Shown: one piece after another, positions 37,339 through 45,822 of the stretch
Numbering within the stretch: the first letter of the stretch is position 1
How the letters are laid out: each line of letters begins with the position of its first letter
Assembly (NCBI RefSeq): GCF_014203155.1
Contig: NZ_JACHIK010000025.1
Coordinates: 1 to 48,641 of the forward strand
DNA length: 48,641 bases
Direction: 5' to 3'
Source: Shinella fusca
Lineage (GTDB): Bacteria; Pseudomonadota; Alphaproteobacteria; Rhizobiales; Rhizobiaceae
Program-made: the position numbers and the translations under genes
The notes under the pieces: generated by a model
Databases searched by the model: none
Told to the model about the DNA's origin: nothing
The model's input: the letters and a program-made list of their open reading frames with translations, nothing else

Positions 37339-38331
37339 ATGGCACGCCCGCATATCCTGATCACCGGCCCGGCAATCAACGAGCAGGCCGCCAAGCTCGC
37401 CGAGGACAATGGCTACGGCCTGGTCTACGTGCCGCCCTATACGAGCGAGGAGGACCTGGTGCGCATCGTCGCCGATGCCGACCCGGTCGGCGTCATCGTC
37501 CGCATGGGCCGCTTCGGTGCCGCCGCGATCGACGCGGCGCCCTCGATGCGGGTGATCTCCAAGCACGGCGTCGGCGTCGACAACATCGATCTCGATGCGG
37601 CCTCGCGCCGCGAAATCCCGGTCGTGGTCGCGGCCGGCGCGAATGCCCCTTCGGTTGCCGAACATGCGATGGCCCTGCTGCTGACCACCGTCAAGCGGAT
37701 CCTGCCGCTGGACGGCGGGCTGCGGGCGGGCAAATGGGAAAAACCCGGCTTTTCCGGCAAGGAGCTTTCCGGCATGACGCTCGGGCTGGTCGGTTTCGGG
37801 TCGATCGCGCGGCACACGGCGGCGCTCGCGAAAGCCTTCGGCATGACGGTGAGCGCCTGCGACCCGTTCACCGACGCGGCCGTCTTCGCCGAAGCCGGCG
37901 TCGCAAGGGTGGGGACCGTCGAGGAGCTTCTTGCGGCGTCGCAGATCGTCAGCCTGCACTGCCCGCTCACGCCGGAGACGCGCAACCTGCTCGACGAGAA
38001 ACGCCTCGGCCTGATGAAGGCCGGCTCCTACGTGATCAATACCGCACGCGGCGGCCTCATCGACGAGGAGGCGCTGCTGCGCGCGGTGACAAGCGGCCAT
38101 ATCGCCGGGGCGGGCCTCGATACGTTCCGGACGGAGCCGCCGTCTGCCGACCACCCGTTCTGGAAGGAGCCGCGGATCGTCGTCACGCCCCATATCGGCG
38201 GGGTGACGAGGGAGGCGAACGCCCGCGTCGGGGTGGAGGCGGTCGAAGGGGTCCTTGCCGTGCTCCAGGGCCGCGGCCTCGGCCGCGAGCGGATCGTGAA
38301 CTTCCGGTCGCTGGCGAAGGCGTCCGCCTGA
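37339..38331 (+). CDS. D-isomer 2-hydroxyacid dehydrogenase
   Basis: This 330-residue protein starts at ATG 37339 with GAGGAAC upstream. The NAD-binding Rossmann motif is LGLVGFGSIARHT (149-160), followed by an acidic residue at the end of the next strand (VSACDPF), which favours NAD(H) over NADP(H). Catalytic residues: Arg in INTARGGLIDE, Glu in the LDTFRTEPP region and His in VTPHIGGVT. The substrate-binding side has SKHGVGVDNID. It belongs to the phosphoglycerate-dehydrogenase-like group, oxidising or reducing D-2-hydroxy acids. In this locus it probably interconverts a hydroxy and keto acid before or after the aldolase step. Confidence 0.9.
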   Translation: MARPHILITGPAINEQAAKLAEDNGYGLVYVPPYTSEEDLVRIVADADPVGVIVRMGRFGAAAIDAAPSMRVISKHGVGVDNIDLDAASRREIPVVVAAGANAPSVAEHAMALLLTTVKRILPLDGGLRAGKWEKPGFSGKELSGMTLGLVGFGSIARHTAALAKAFGMTVSACDPFTDAAVFAEAGVARVGTVEELLAASQIVSLHCPLTPETRNLLDEKRLGLMKAGSYVINTARGGLIDEEALLRAVTSGHIAGAGLDTFRTEPPSADHPFWKEPRIVVTPHIGGVTREANARVGVEAVEGVLAVLQGRGLGRERIVNFRSLAKASA

Positions 38332-38362
38332 TCATCATCAATTTCGACAGCAGGAGAGTACG

Positions 38363-39046
38363 TTGACCATCGGTTTCAGGATTCGCAGCCGGCCCCGCGC
38401 CGTCGACCGGCAATGGGTCGAGAAGTTCAGGCAATTGCCCGTCGCCAATGTCAGCGACAGCATGCACCGGCTTTACGGCGGGGGCGCGCAGCTCCGGCCC
38501 ATGCACCGCGCCGGCAAGCTCGCCGGCCCCGCCATCACCGTGAAGGCGCCGCCCGGCGACAATCTTATGCTGCACAAGGCGATCGACATGGCCGTCGAAG
38601 GCGACGTCATCGTCGTTGATGCGGGCGGCGACGTCACCCATGCCTTGATGGGCGAAATGATGCTCGCCCATGCCCGGGCGCGCGGCGTGGCCGGTTTCGT
38701 CCTCAACGGCGCGATCCGCGATGCGGACGCGTTTCTCGACATGAACGTTCCGGCGTTCGCCGTCGGCGTGACGCATCGCGGCCCCTACAAGAACGGCCCC
38801 GGCGAGATCAACTGCCCCATCGCCATCGGCGGAATGGTGGTGATGCCCGGCGACCTGGTCCTCGGCGATGCGGACGGGGTCGTCGCGATCCCCGTGGACG
38901 ACGTCGCCGAGGTCTACGAGCGCACGGCCGCCAAGCACGCGGCGGAAAACGCGCAGATGGAAACCATCCTGGCCGGCAAGCACAGGCCGACCTGGTTCAA
39001 CGACACGCTGGCAAAGAGCGGCTGCGAACTGCCCGCGGAGGCCTGA
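38363..39046 (+). CDS. RraA-like / HMG-CHA aldolase family protein
   Basis: This 227-residue protein starts with TTG at 38363 (CAGGAGAG upstream). It has VANVSDSMHRLYGGGAQL, GDVIVVDAGGDVTHALMGE, then GFVLNGAIRDADAF with the Arg119-Asp120 pair that binds substrate and metal in 4-hydroxy-4-methyl-2-oxoglutarate/4-carboxy-4-hydroxy-2-oxoadipate aldolases. GDLVLGDADGVVAIP is the family C-terminal motif. True RraA (RNase E inhibitor) proteins are shorter (about 160). The extra C-terminal helix and the metabolic context favour an aldolase or decarboxylase yielding pyruvate. Substrate is unproven. Confidence 0.82.
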   Translation: MTIGFRIRSRPRAVDRQWVEKFRQLPVANVSDSMHRLYGGGAQLRPMHRAGKLAGPAITVKAPPGDNLMLHKAIDMAVEGDVIVVDAGGDVTHALMGEMMLAHARARGVAGFVLNGAIRDADAFLDMNVPAFAVGVTHRGPYKNGPGEINCPIAIGGMVVMPGDLVLGDADGVVAIPVDDVAEVYERTAAKHAAENAQMETILAGKHRPTWFNDTLAKSGCELPAEA

Positions 39047-39109
39047 TCGCACCGATGCGGGACGGAAGGCGCGCCAGAGGAGTGAGGCCGCCGGTCCCGC
39101 AGGGAACCC

Positions 39110-39140
39110 GGCCCCGTAGAGGACAATCCTGTGCGGGGCC
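39110..39140. repeat. Hairpin before the tctC gene
   Basis: GGCCCCG (39110-39116) and CGGGGCC (39134-39140) pair, with an inner AGGA/TCCT stem. There is no T-run. It may stabilise mRNA ends or attenuate transcription between the aldolase and the abundant binding-protein gene. Confidence 0.5.
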
Positions 39141-39198
39141 AATCGAAAATGTCGAAGCGCCGCGGCGCTTTCGCTAGAGTCATCAACGGGAGGAAACC

Positions 39199-40155
39199 AT
39201 GAAGCACTTGATCCGGAATACCGCACTCGCAACGACCCTGCTGCTCGGCACGGGCATCGCGCATGCCGAATGGCCGACGGACCGGCCCATCGAGCTTATC
39301 GTCGCCTTCGCGCCGGGCGGCGGCACGGACGTGATGAACCGGACGCTGGCGCCCTATATCGAAGAGGAGCTGGGCGCGAAGATCACGATCCTCAACCGGC
39401 CCGGCGCCTCCGGCGAGATCGCCTACACGGCCCTGACGGAGGCGCGCCCGGACGGCTACACCGCCTCCTCCCTCAACACCCCCGGCTACCTGACCATGCA
39501 GATGGACCGTAAGGTCCGCTTCGATCCCAAGAAGCTCTGCCCGGTCGCGCGCATCGTCGAGGATCCGGGTTCCTTCATCGTGCAGGCCGGTTCGGAATTC
39601 AATTCCCTCAAGGATCTCGTGGAGTATGCCAAGGCCAATCCGGGCGCCGTGACGGTCGGGACGACCGGGCTTGGAACCGACGAGCATCTTGCCATGCTGC
39701 AACTGGAGAAGTCGGCCGGCATCGACCTTACCGCCGTGACCTTCAACGGGGCGAACGAGGCCCGCACCGCGCTGCTGGGCGGCCATGTCATGATGATCGG
39801 CATCAATGTCGGCGAATTCGTCGGCAGCGACCATTCGGCCTTCAAGAACCTCGGCCAGTTCGCCGAGCAGCGTTCCGTCATCGCTCCCGACCTGCCCACG
39901 GCGAAGGAGCAGGGCTTCGACGTTCTGGTCAGTTCCGAACGCGGGATCGCGATGGGCTGCGACGTGCCGGCGGATATCCGGACGAAGTTCTCCGATGCCG
40001 TCCACAAGGCGCTCGACAATCCGGAATTCCAGGAGAAGGCCAAGCAGCAGTCGTTGGCGCTCTCCTACCTTTCCGCCGATGACTGGAACAAGGAAATGCC
40101 GGTGAGGGCCGAACGTCTCGGCGCGATCTGGAAGCTGGCGAAGGAACAGCAGTAA
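39199..40155 (+). CDS. tctC: Tripartite tricarboxylate transporter binding protein TctC
   Basis: This 318-residue protein has a signal peptide (KHLIRNTALATTLLLGTGIAHA, cleavage before EWPTD). The mature start PIELIVAFAPGGGTDVMNR is the hallmark of TctC/Bug proteins and forms the carboxylate-binding loops. LEDLVEYAKANPGAVTVGT-type text is seen as KDLVEYAKANPGAVTVG, and LGGHVMMIGINVGEF follows. The ATG has GGGAGGAAA upstream and its stop overlaps tctB (TAATG). It captures a di- or tricarboxylate in the periplasm for TctAB. Confidence 0.92.
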   Translation: MKHLIRNTALATTLLLGTGIAHAEWPTDRPIELIVAFAPGGGTDVMNRTLAPYIEEELGAKITILNRPGASGEIAYTALTEARPDGYTASSLNTPGYLTMQMDRKVRFDPKKLCPVARIVEDPGSFIVQAGSEFNSLKDLVEYAKANPGAVTVGTTGLGTDEHLAMLQLEKSAGIDLTAVTFNGANEARTALLGGHVMMIGINVGEFVGSDHSAFKNLGQFAEQRSVIAPDLPTAKEQGFDVLVSSERGIAMGCDVPADIRTKFSDAVHKALDNPEFQEKAKQQSLALSYLSADDWNKEMPVRAERLGAIWKLAKEQQ

Positions 40156-40619
40156 TGTCGGCCCCGCGCAAGGCCGGCAGCACCGGCGACCGCCCGGATT
40201 TCCTGACGGCCGCCCTTTTCGTCGGTTTCGGAGCGCTTGGCCTTTGGGCCGGGCGCGACCTGACCCTCGGAACCGTTTCGGCGATGGGCCCCGGCTATCT
40301 TCCGCGGGTCGTCTGCTGGTTGCTGATCGTCGTCGGCGCGGCGGTCGGCGGTCTCGGCCTGTTCCGCGACCGGGAGGATATTGCAAGGCCGAGGCCCTGG
40401 CCTGTGATCGTCATCCTCGCCGCCGTGATCGGCTTTGCGTTCGTCGCCGAATATTTCGGGTTCGTCGCGGGGTCCGTCTGGCTGCTGCTCGTCGGCAGCG
40501 TCGCCGACCGCGACTCCAGACTGCGCGAAGTGCTCCTGCTCACCGCCGGGCTGACAGCCTTCGGCGCCCTGGTCTTCATCGTCGGTTTGGGCGTTCAGAT
40601 GCCCATCTGGCCCTTCTGA
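40155..40619 (+). CDS. tctB: Tripartite tricarboxylate transporter small subunit TctB
   Basis: This 154-residue membrane protein has four hydrophobic segments: LTAALFVGFGALGLWAG, PRVVCWLLIVVGAAVGGLGL, WPVIVILAAVIGFAFVAEYF and LLLTAGLTAFGALVFIVGLG. It has the typical small-subunit motif GTVSAMGPGYLPRVVC. The ATG overlaps the tctC stop. It pairs with TctA as the poorly conserved membrane partner of the secondary transporter. Length is usual for the family. Confidence 0.88.
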   Translation: MSAPRKAGSTGDRPDFLTAALFVGFGALGLWAGRDLTLGTVSAMGPGYLPRVVCWLLIVVGAAVGGLGLFRDREDIARPRPWPVIVILAAVIGFAFVAEYFGFVAGSVWLLLVGSVADRDSRLREVLLLTAGLTAFGALVFIVGLGVQMPIWPF

Positions 40620-40629
40620 GGCTTGGAAC

Positions 40630-42138
40630 ATGGATTTCATCAATCTTCTGGCGCTCGGCTTCGGCGAGGCGCTGACACCGACAAATCTCGGCTTCTGCCT
40701 GGTGGGCGCGCTGCTCGGCACGCTGATCGGCGTCCTGCCCGGCATCGGCCCGACGGCGACGATCGCCGTCCTCCTGCCGATCACCTTCTACCTGCCGCCC
40801 CTTGCCGGCCTCATCATGCTGGCCGGCATCTACTACGGCGCGCAGTACGGCGGCTCGACGACGGCCATCCTCGTCAACCTGCCGGGGGAGGCCTCCTCGG
40901 TGGTGACGGCGATAGACGGCTACAAGATGGCCCAGAAGGGGCGAGCGGGGTCGGCGCTCGCCGTCGCGGCCCTCGGCTCCTTCTTCGCCGGCACGGTCGC
41001 GACCTTCGGGATTGCGCTCGCCGGCCCCACGCTGTCCTCCTTCGCCCTGTCCTTCGGGCCGGCCGAATATGTCTCGCTCATGCTGTTCGGCCTGCTCGCG
41101 GCGACGGTGCTCGCCCGCGGGCCGGTGCTGAAGGCCATCGGCATGATCCTGCTCGGCCTGCTTCTCGGCATGGTCGGCATCGATGCCGGCTCGGGCGAGG
41201 AGCGCCTGACCTTCAGCGCCATGGAACTGTTCGACGGCATCGACTTCGTGGTGATCGCCATCGGCCTGTTCGGCTTTGCCGAGATCATCGAGAACCTCGA
41301 GAACCACGAGGCGCGCGGGGTGCTGGTCAGCAAGCTCAGCCGGCTGTGGCCGACCCGCGAGGACTTCCGCCGGGCCTGGCCCGCGGTGCTGCGCGGAACG
41401 GGCGTCGGCACGTTCCTCGGCGTCCTGCCGGGCGGCGGGGCGACGCTTGCCTCCTTCTGCGCCTATTCGTTCGAGAAGAAGATCTCAAGGCACCCGGAAG
41501 AGTTCGGCGAAGGCGCCGTCGAGGGCGTCGCGGGCCCGGAGGCGGCCAACAATGCGGGCGCGCAGTCCTCGTTCATTCCGCTGCTGACCCTCGGCATTCC
41601 CTCCAACAACATGATGGCGATGATGCTGAGCGCCTTCATCATCCACGGCATCACGCCCGGGCCCACGGTGCTGGCCACGCAGCCGGAGATCTTCTGGGGC
41701 CTCGTCGCCAGCATGTGGATCGGCAACCTCATGCTGGTCGTGATCAACCTGCCGATGATCGGCGTATGGGTGAAGCTGCTGACGGTGCCCTACCGCCTGC
41801 TCTATCCCGCGATCCTGCTGTTCTGCTGCGTCGGGGTCTACAGCATCAACAACCGCATCTTCGACGTGGTCCTGGCGGCGGGCTTCGGCCTTCTCGGCTA
41901 CGCCTTCCGCAAGGCGAAGTGCGAGGCGGGGCCGCTGCTCCTCGGTTTCGTCCTCGGCCCGCTCCTCGAAACCAACATCCGCCGGGCGATGACCATCTCC
42001 CATGGCGACCCGAGCGTCTTCTACGAGCGGCCGATCAGCCTCGTCCTGCTCATCGCGACGGTCGGCATGCTGGTGCTGATGGTGCTGCCTTCCTTCCGCC
42101 GCACGCGCGAGGAAGCGTTCCAGGAAGAGGAAGCCTGA
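40630..42138 (+). CDS. tctA: Tripartite tricarboxylate transporter large subunit TctA
   Basis: This 502-residue polytopic protein has family signatures: LIGVLPGIGPTATIAVLLPI, MLAGIYYGAQYGGSTTAIL and NLPGEASSVVTAIDGYKMA. In the second half are GVLPGGGATLASFCAYSFEK, and GIPSNNMMAMMLSAFIIHG. The two GxLPG-type repeats form the transport core. About 10-12 membrane helices are expected. The gene starts 10 bases after tctB and ends before a terminator hairpin, so TctCBA are one unit. Transport is driven by the sodium or proton gradient. Substrate is probably the acid metabolised by the neighbouring enzymes. Confidence 0.93.
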   Translation: MDFINLLALGFGEALTPTNLGFCLVGALLGTLIGVLPGIGPTATIAVLLPITFYLPPLAGLIMLAGIYYGAQYGGSTTAILVNLPGEASSVVTAIDGYKMAQKGRAGSALAVAALGSFFAGTVATFGIALAGPTLSSFALSFGPAEYVSLMLFGLLAATVLARGPVLKAIGMILLGLLLGMVGIDAGSGEERLTFSAMELFDGIDFVVIAIGLFGFAEIIENLENHEARGVLVSKLSRLWPTREDFRRAWPAVLRGTGVGTFLGVLPGGGATLASFCAYSFEKKISRHPEEFGEGAVEGVAGPEAANNAGAQSSFIPLLTLGIPSNNMMAMMLSAFIIHGITPGPTVLATQPEIFWGLVASMWIGNLMLVVINLPMIGVWVKLLTVPYRLLYPAILLFCCVGVYSINNRIFDVVLAAGFGLLGYAFRKAKCEAGPLLLGFVLGPLLETNIRRAMTISHGDPSVFYERPISLVLLIATVGMLVLMVLPSFRRTREEAFQEEEA

Positions 42139-42164
42139 CGTATAGGGAAGACTTGGAAACCTCA

Positions 42165-42187
42165 AACGGCCGCCCTGTGCGGCCGTT
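42165..42187 (+). terminator. Terminator after tctA
   Basis: AACGGCCGC (42165-42173) and GCGGCCGTT (42179-42187) form a perfect 9-bp stem with a 5-base loop, 26 bases after tctA. The T-run is short, so read-through into the following oxidase gene is possible. Confidence 0.65.
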
Positions 42188-42237
42188 ATCCGCTTCTCCG
42201 ACCCGGCGCGCCGGGTCGATGCAATCCCGGTGATACG

Positions 42238-43407
42238 ATGACGAGTGCCCGTCTCCAGACCTATCTGTGCCTCAACGACTTCGAACGCGCGGCAAGGCGG
42301 CGTCTCCCCCGGCCCTTGTTCGGCTACATCGCCGGCGCGAGCGAGACGAACGCCTCGCTGCGCTACAATGCGGAGGATTTCGACGCCTACGCCTTCCAGC
42401 CGCGGGTGCTTCGCGACGTTTCCGGGCGCAGCACCGCGACGACCCTTCTCGGGCAGACCTACGATGCGCCGTTCGGGATCGCGCCGATGGGCATCAGCGC
42501 CCTGATGGCCTACCGGGGTGACATCCGCCTCGCCGAGGCCGCGAAGGAGTGCCGCATCCCCATGATCGTGAGCGGATCGTCGCTGATCCGCATGGAGGAG
42601 ATTGCCGCGGCCGCCCCGGGATCGTGGTTCCAGGCCTACCTTCCGGGGGAGCCGGACCGGATCGATGCGCTCGTCGAGCGGGCCGAGCGTGCGGGCTTTC
42701 CCACGCTGGTGCTCACGGTCGATACCGCGATCCTGGCAAACCGCGAGAACAACGTGCGCGCCGGCTTCTCGACGCCGCTGCGTCCCGGCCTTGGCCTCGC
42801 ATGGCAAGGCATCACGCATCCCCGGTGGACCGTCGGGACCTTCCTGCGCACGCTGGCGCTGCACGGCGTGCCGCATTTCGAGAATTCCTATGCGACCCGC
42901 GGCGCGCCCATCATCTCGCCGAGCGTCATGCGCGATTTCGGCCGGAGGGACCATCTGAACTGGGTCCATCTGGAGCGCATCCGCAAGCGCTGGCCGCGGA
43001 CGCTCGTCGTCAAGGGCATCATGCATCCGGACGATGCGCTCCGCGCCCACGAACTGGGGGTGGACGGGGTGATCGTGTCCAACCACGGCGGGCGTCAGTT
43101 GGACGGCACGATGTCGCCCCTGAGCGCGCTTCCCGGGATCGTCGAAAGGGTCGGCGACAGGACGGCGGTCATGATCGATGGCGGGTTCCGGCGCGGCACG
43201 GACGTCATCAAGGCCCTCGCGCTCGGCGCCCGTTTCGTCTTCGTCGGCCGGCCGTTCCTCTATGCCGCAACCGTCGCGGGTTCGCATGGGGTCGAGAGAG
43301 CCGTCGAGATCCTGCAATCCGAAATCCACCGGAACATGGCCTTGCTGGGCGTCTCGGCGGTGGGCGACATTCAGCGCGAACATATCGTTCGCCGCGGGCG
43401 TGCCTAG
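42238..43407 (+). CDS. FMN-dependent alpha-hydroxyacid oxidase/dehydrogenase
   Basis: This 389-residue protein is a TIM-barrel member of the LldD/glycolate-oxidase family: FGYIAGASETNASLRYN, PFGIAPMGISALMAY, and the catalytic-His motif VIVSNHGGRQLDG. VMIDGGFRRGTDVIKALALGA and FVGRPFLYA bind the FMN phosphate. These enzymes oxidise L-2-hydroxy acids (lactate, glycolate, mandelate) to 2-keto acids. It is encoded downstream of TctCBA on the same strand, 100 bases away past a hairpin. Residues alone do not fix the substrate; a 2-hydroxy acid arising in this pathway is the obvious candidate. Confidence 0.88.
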   Translation: MTSARLQTYLCLNDFERAARRRLPRPLFGYIAGASETNASLRYNAEDFDAYAFQPRVLRDVSGRSTATTLLGQTYDAPFGIAPMGISALMAYRGDIRLAEAAKECRIPMIVSGSSLIRMEEIAAAAPGSWFQAYLPGEPDRIDALVERAERAGFPTLVLTVDTAILANRENNVRAGFSTPLRPGLGLAWQGITHPRWTVGTFLRTLALHGVPHFENSYATRGAPIISPSVMRDFGRRDHLNWVHLERIRKRWPRTLVVKGIMHPDDALRAHELGVDGVIVSNHGGRQLDGTMSPLSALPGIVERVGDRTAVMIDGGFRRGTDVIKALALGARFVFVGRPFLYAATVAGSHGVERAVEILQSEIHRNMALLGVSAVGDIQREHIVRRGRA

Positions 43408-43459
43408 GTTACCGTCTCCGCGCCTCGACCGGCCGGGCTCCCGGGTTTGCGTGACGTCC

Positions 43460-44359
43460 TCAAACGCAGAAACCGACGCTGCCGCTGACCTTCCGGATCA
43501 TCTGCGTCACCTGCGGGAGGGCGCGCACGATGGCGCCCTTGTTCGTGCCGATGAACACTTCCTGCAAGGGAAGAGGCGACTGGGTCTTCAGGACCTGCAT
43601 CGTCCCGCTCGCGATCAGCTCCTGCATCAGGCGGGTCGGCAGGATGCTTATCCCCGTGCCCGATTCCACGAGGTTGAGGATCGTGCCGAGGCTGTTGCAG
43701 ACATTGAGCCTCAACCCGCCGCCCGACGAGGCGGAAAGGAAGCCCGTCGTGAGCGAGTGCAGGTTGGAGGGCGCGGGGGTCGAGAAGATGCGCTGCGCCA
43801 GCAGCTCCTCGTCGGAGATGGTTGCCTCCGGTAGCCCGAGCTTCCTGCTTGCGACCCAGCCGACGCTCTGACGCCCCAGGAGCTCCAGGGCGACGTTATC
43901 GTGCGGGGGAGGGGTCGAGAGGACGGCGATGTCGAGAAGACCCTCGGAGAGCTGGTCGGCAAGCCTGTGGCTGGTATCCACCGTAGCGGCGATCCGCGTT
44001 CCGGCGAAGCGCTTGTCGAGTTCGTCGAGCAGGGCCGGCAGGCATACGGCGGCGAAGCTGTCGATCACGCCGACCCTCAGCGTCGGCAGGCGGGTATTGC
44101 GGGTCTTGATGTTGGATTCGATGTCCCGCGCAATCGCGATCATCGATTCCGCATAGTGCTTCAGCGCCTCTCCCTCGCTGGTCAGCACGAGCTGGCGCTT
44201 CTGGCGCACGAAGAGCGACACGCCGAGTTGCTCTTCCAATTCCCGGATGCGGTAGGAAACCGTGGGCTGGCTGACATGGAGCTTGTCGGCCGCCGCGCTG
44301 AAGCTGCGCAGCTGGCAGACCCAGTAGAAGGATTCGAGAGCGGAGAAGCTGAGGGCCAT
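43460..44359 (-). CDS. LysR-family regulator of the HD/ABC locus
   Basis: This 299-residue protein has the winged helix FYWVCQLRSFSAAADKLHV with SQPTVSYRIRELEEQLG as recognition helix. The C-terminal effector-binding domain is LRVGVIDSFAAVCLPALLDE with VESGTGISILPTRLMQ. It is divergent from the HD-domain gene and ABC transporter, with a 103-bp gap that holds two A+T-rich palindromes. It is convergent with the hydroxyacid oxidase gene. The inducer is unknown; it probably controls the rightward cluster. Confidence 0.86.
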   Translation of the reverse strand: MALSFSALESFYWVCQLRSFSAAADKLHVSQPTVSYRIRELEEQLGVSLFVRQKRQLVLTSEGEALKHYAESMIAIARDIESNIKTRNTRLPTLRVGVIDSFAAVCLPALLDELDKRFAGTRIAATVDTSHRLADQLSEGLLDIAVLSTPPPHDNVALELLGRQSVGWVASRKLGLPEATISDEELLAQRIFSTPAPSNLHSLTTGFLSASSGGGLRLNVCNSLGTILNLVESGTGISILPTRLMQELIASGTMQVLKTQSPLPLQEVFIGTNKGAIVRALPQVTQMIRKVSGSVGFCV

Positions 44360-44364
44360 GATGA

Positions 44365-44385
44365 ATAGAATTCTTCTATCGATAG
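44365..44385. promoter_or_regulatory. LysR-type box between divergent genes
   Basis: ATAGAA-TTC-TTCTAT (44365-44379) is a perfect inverted repeat containing T-N11-A, the LysR consensus. It overlaps the second palindrome, CTATCGATAG (44376-44385). It begins 5 bases upstream of the LysR start codon, consistent with autorepression, and is about 80-100 bases upstream of the HD gene. Confidence 0.55.
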
Positions 44386-44462
44386 CGATAAGTATCCTAA
44401 TTAGATTTTGATCTCAAGACCGCATAGGATTTCCTCATCCACATCAGAGACGCGGTGACCCC

Positions 44463-45095
44463 ATGTACAAGACCATTTCGCGCGAACACATTCTCGAAGA
44501 CCTGCCGGAGATCGCGGAGATCCAGTCCGACGAGCTCAGGGAAAAGGTCGTCGACGCCTGGGTCTTCGCGCTGGAGCGCTCCTCGTTCGACCGCGTCACC
44601 GACATTTCCGGCGAAGGCAGCCCCAACGTCTTCGCATTGAAGCGCGGCCGGCAGGACGCGCATCTGCGCGGCGTCACGCGCCTTGCTCTCGCCATCTACG
44701 ACGAATTCAGGAAGACCTATCCGGAAGCGAAGGTCGACCGGGACATCATCCTCGCCGGCGGGCTGTGCCACGATATCGGCAAGACCTGGGAATTCGACCC
44801 GGTGAACCTGAAGCGCTGGAGCGAGCGTGGCGACCGCTACGGCGAGCCCTCCTTCCGCCACTCGGCCTACGGCACCCATGTCTGCCTTTCCGTCGGCCTG
44901 CCGGAGGAGATCGGCCATATCTGCATGGGCCATTCGCTGGAAGGCGCGCATATCGGCCACAGCACGGAATGCTACATCATCCGCCAGGCCGACCACACGT
45001 GGTGGCATGTGGCGGCTGCGCTGGATCTGTGCCATCCGGACACGATCGGCTTTGCCGGCCCCAATCTGCGCGTTCGCCCGCTCGGCCAGCAATAG
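44463..45095 (+). CDS. HD-domain phosphohydrolase family protein
   Basis: This 210-residue cytoplasmic protein has the HD motif GGLCHDIGKTWEF (His103-Asp104), preceded by HLRGVTRLALAIYDEF (metal-binding His67 candidate) and followed by FRHSAYGTHVCLSVGLPEEIGHI and MGHSLEGAHIGHSTECYIIRQ-type segments with more histidines and a late AD for metal binding. HD proteins hydrolyse phosphomonoesters or nucleotides, and some act on non-phosphate substrates. It is the first gene of a cluster with a polar-amino-acid ABC importer, unusual for a nucleotide-signalling enzyme, so a catabolic role on the imported compound is suspected. Substrate unknown. Confidence 0.82.
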   Translation: MYKTISREHILEDLPEIAEIQSDELREKVVDAWVFALERSSFDRVTDISGEGSPNVFALKRGRQDAHLRGVTRLALAIYDEFRKTYPEAKVDRDIILAGGLCHDIGKTWEFDPVNLKRWSERGDRYGEPSFRHSAYGTHVCLSVGLPEEIGHICMGHSLEGAHIGHSTECYIIRQADHTWWHVAAALDLCHPDTIGFAGPNLRVRPLGQQ

Positions 45096-45134
45096 CAAAC
45101 CCGCCCGCCACCCGAACGAAAGCCGAGGTTAGAG

Positions 45135-45821
45135 ATGAACTATACGTTCCAGTTCGGCCCGCTGCTGAACTACCTGCCGCAAGTCGTGAGCGGGCTCTGG
45201 CTGACGCTCCTGCTTTCCTTCGTCGGCATCTTCGGGGGGATCGCGCTCGGCGTCGCCAGCGCGGTCCTGTCCACCTCGCCGTGGAAGCCGGGGCGGCTCC
45301 TCGTGCGCATCTACGTGGAGGTGACGCGCAACACGCCGCTGCTGGTGCAGATATTCGTCATCTTCTTCGGCCTGCCGAATATCGGCATCCGCCTGTCCCC
45401 GCTCGCGTCCGTCTTCATCGCGCTGGTCTTCAACAACGGCGGCTATGTCGCGGAGATCGTGCGCGGCGGCATAGAGGCGACGCACCGCAGCCAGGTGGAG
45501 GCGGCCGAGAGCCTCGGCATGACCTATTTCCAGACGCTGCGCTTCGTGATCCTGCCGCCCGCGCTGGAAAAGGTGTTCACGCCCATCGTCTCGCAATGCG
45601 TGCTGCTTATGCTCTCGACCAGCCTCGTCTCCGCCATCGGCGTCGAGGACCTGACGGGCGCCGCGATGATCGCAAGCTCCGAGACGTTCCGCACGATGGA
45701 GATCTACCTCGTCATCGCCGTGGTCTATGTCGTGCTCAACTTCGTCTTCCGCGGCGTGCTGAACATTGCCGGCCTCATGATCTTCACGCGGTCGCGTCGC
45801 CGCCTGCTCGGGAGGGCATGA
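45135..45821 (+). CDS. Polar amino acid ABC transporter permease (HisM/GlnP type), first
   Basis: This 228-residue membrane protein has the family N-terminus LLNYLPQVVSGLWLTLLLSF. The EAA loop is AAESLGMTYFQTLRFVILPP. RNTPLLVQIFVIFFGLP, seen just before, is a hallmark of the His/Glu/Gln/Arg/opine permeases. Five or so membrane helices. The ATG has GAGGTTAGAG upstream. The next permease starts 1 base after its stop, so they form a heterodimer. It works with the binding protein and ATPase encoded downstream. Confidence 0.9.
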   Translation: MNYTFQFGPLLNYLPQVVSGLWLTLLLSFVGIFGGIALGVASAVLSTSPWKPGRLLVRIYVEVTRNTPLLVQIFVIFFGLPNIGIRLSPLASVFIALVFNNGGYVAEIVRGGIEATHRSQVEAAESLGMTYFQTLRFVILPPALEKVFTPIVSQCVLLMLSTSLVSAIGVEDLTGAAMIASSETFRTMEIYLVIAVVYVVLNFVFRGVLNIAGLMIFTRSRRRLLGRA

Positions 45822-45822
45822 C

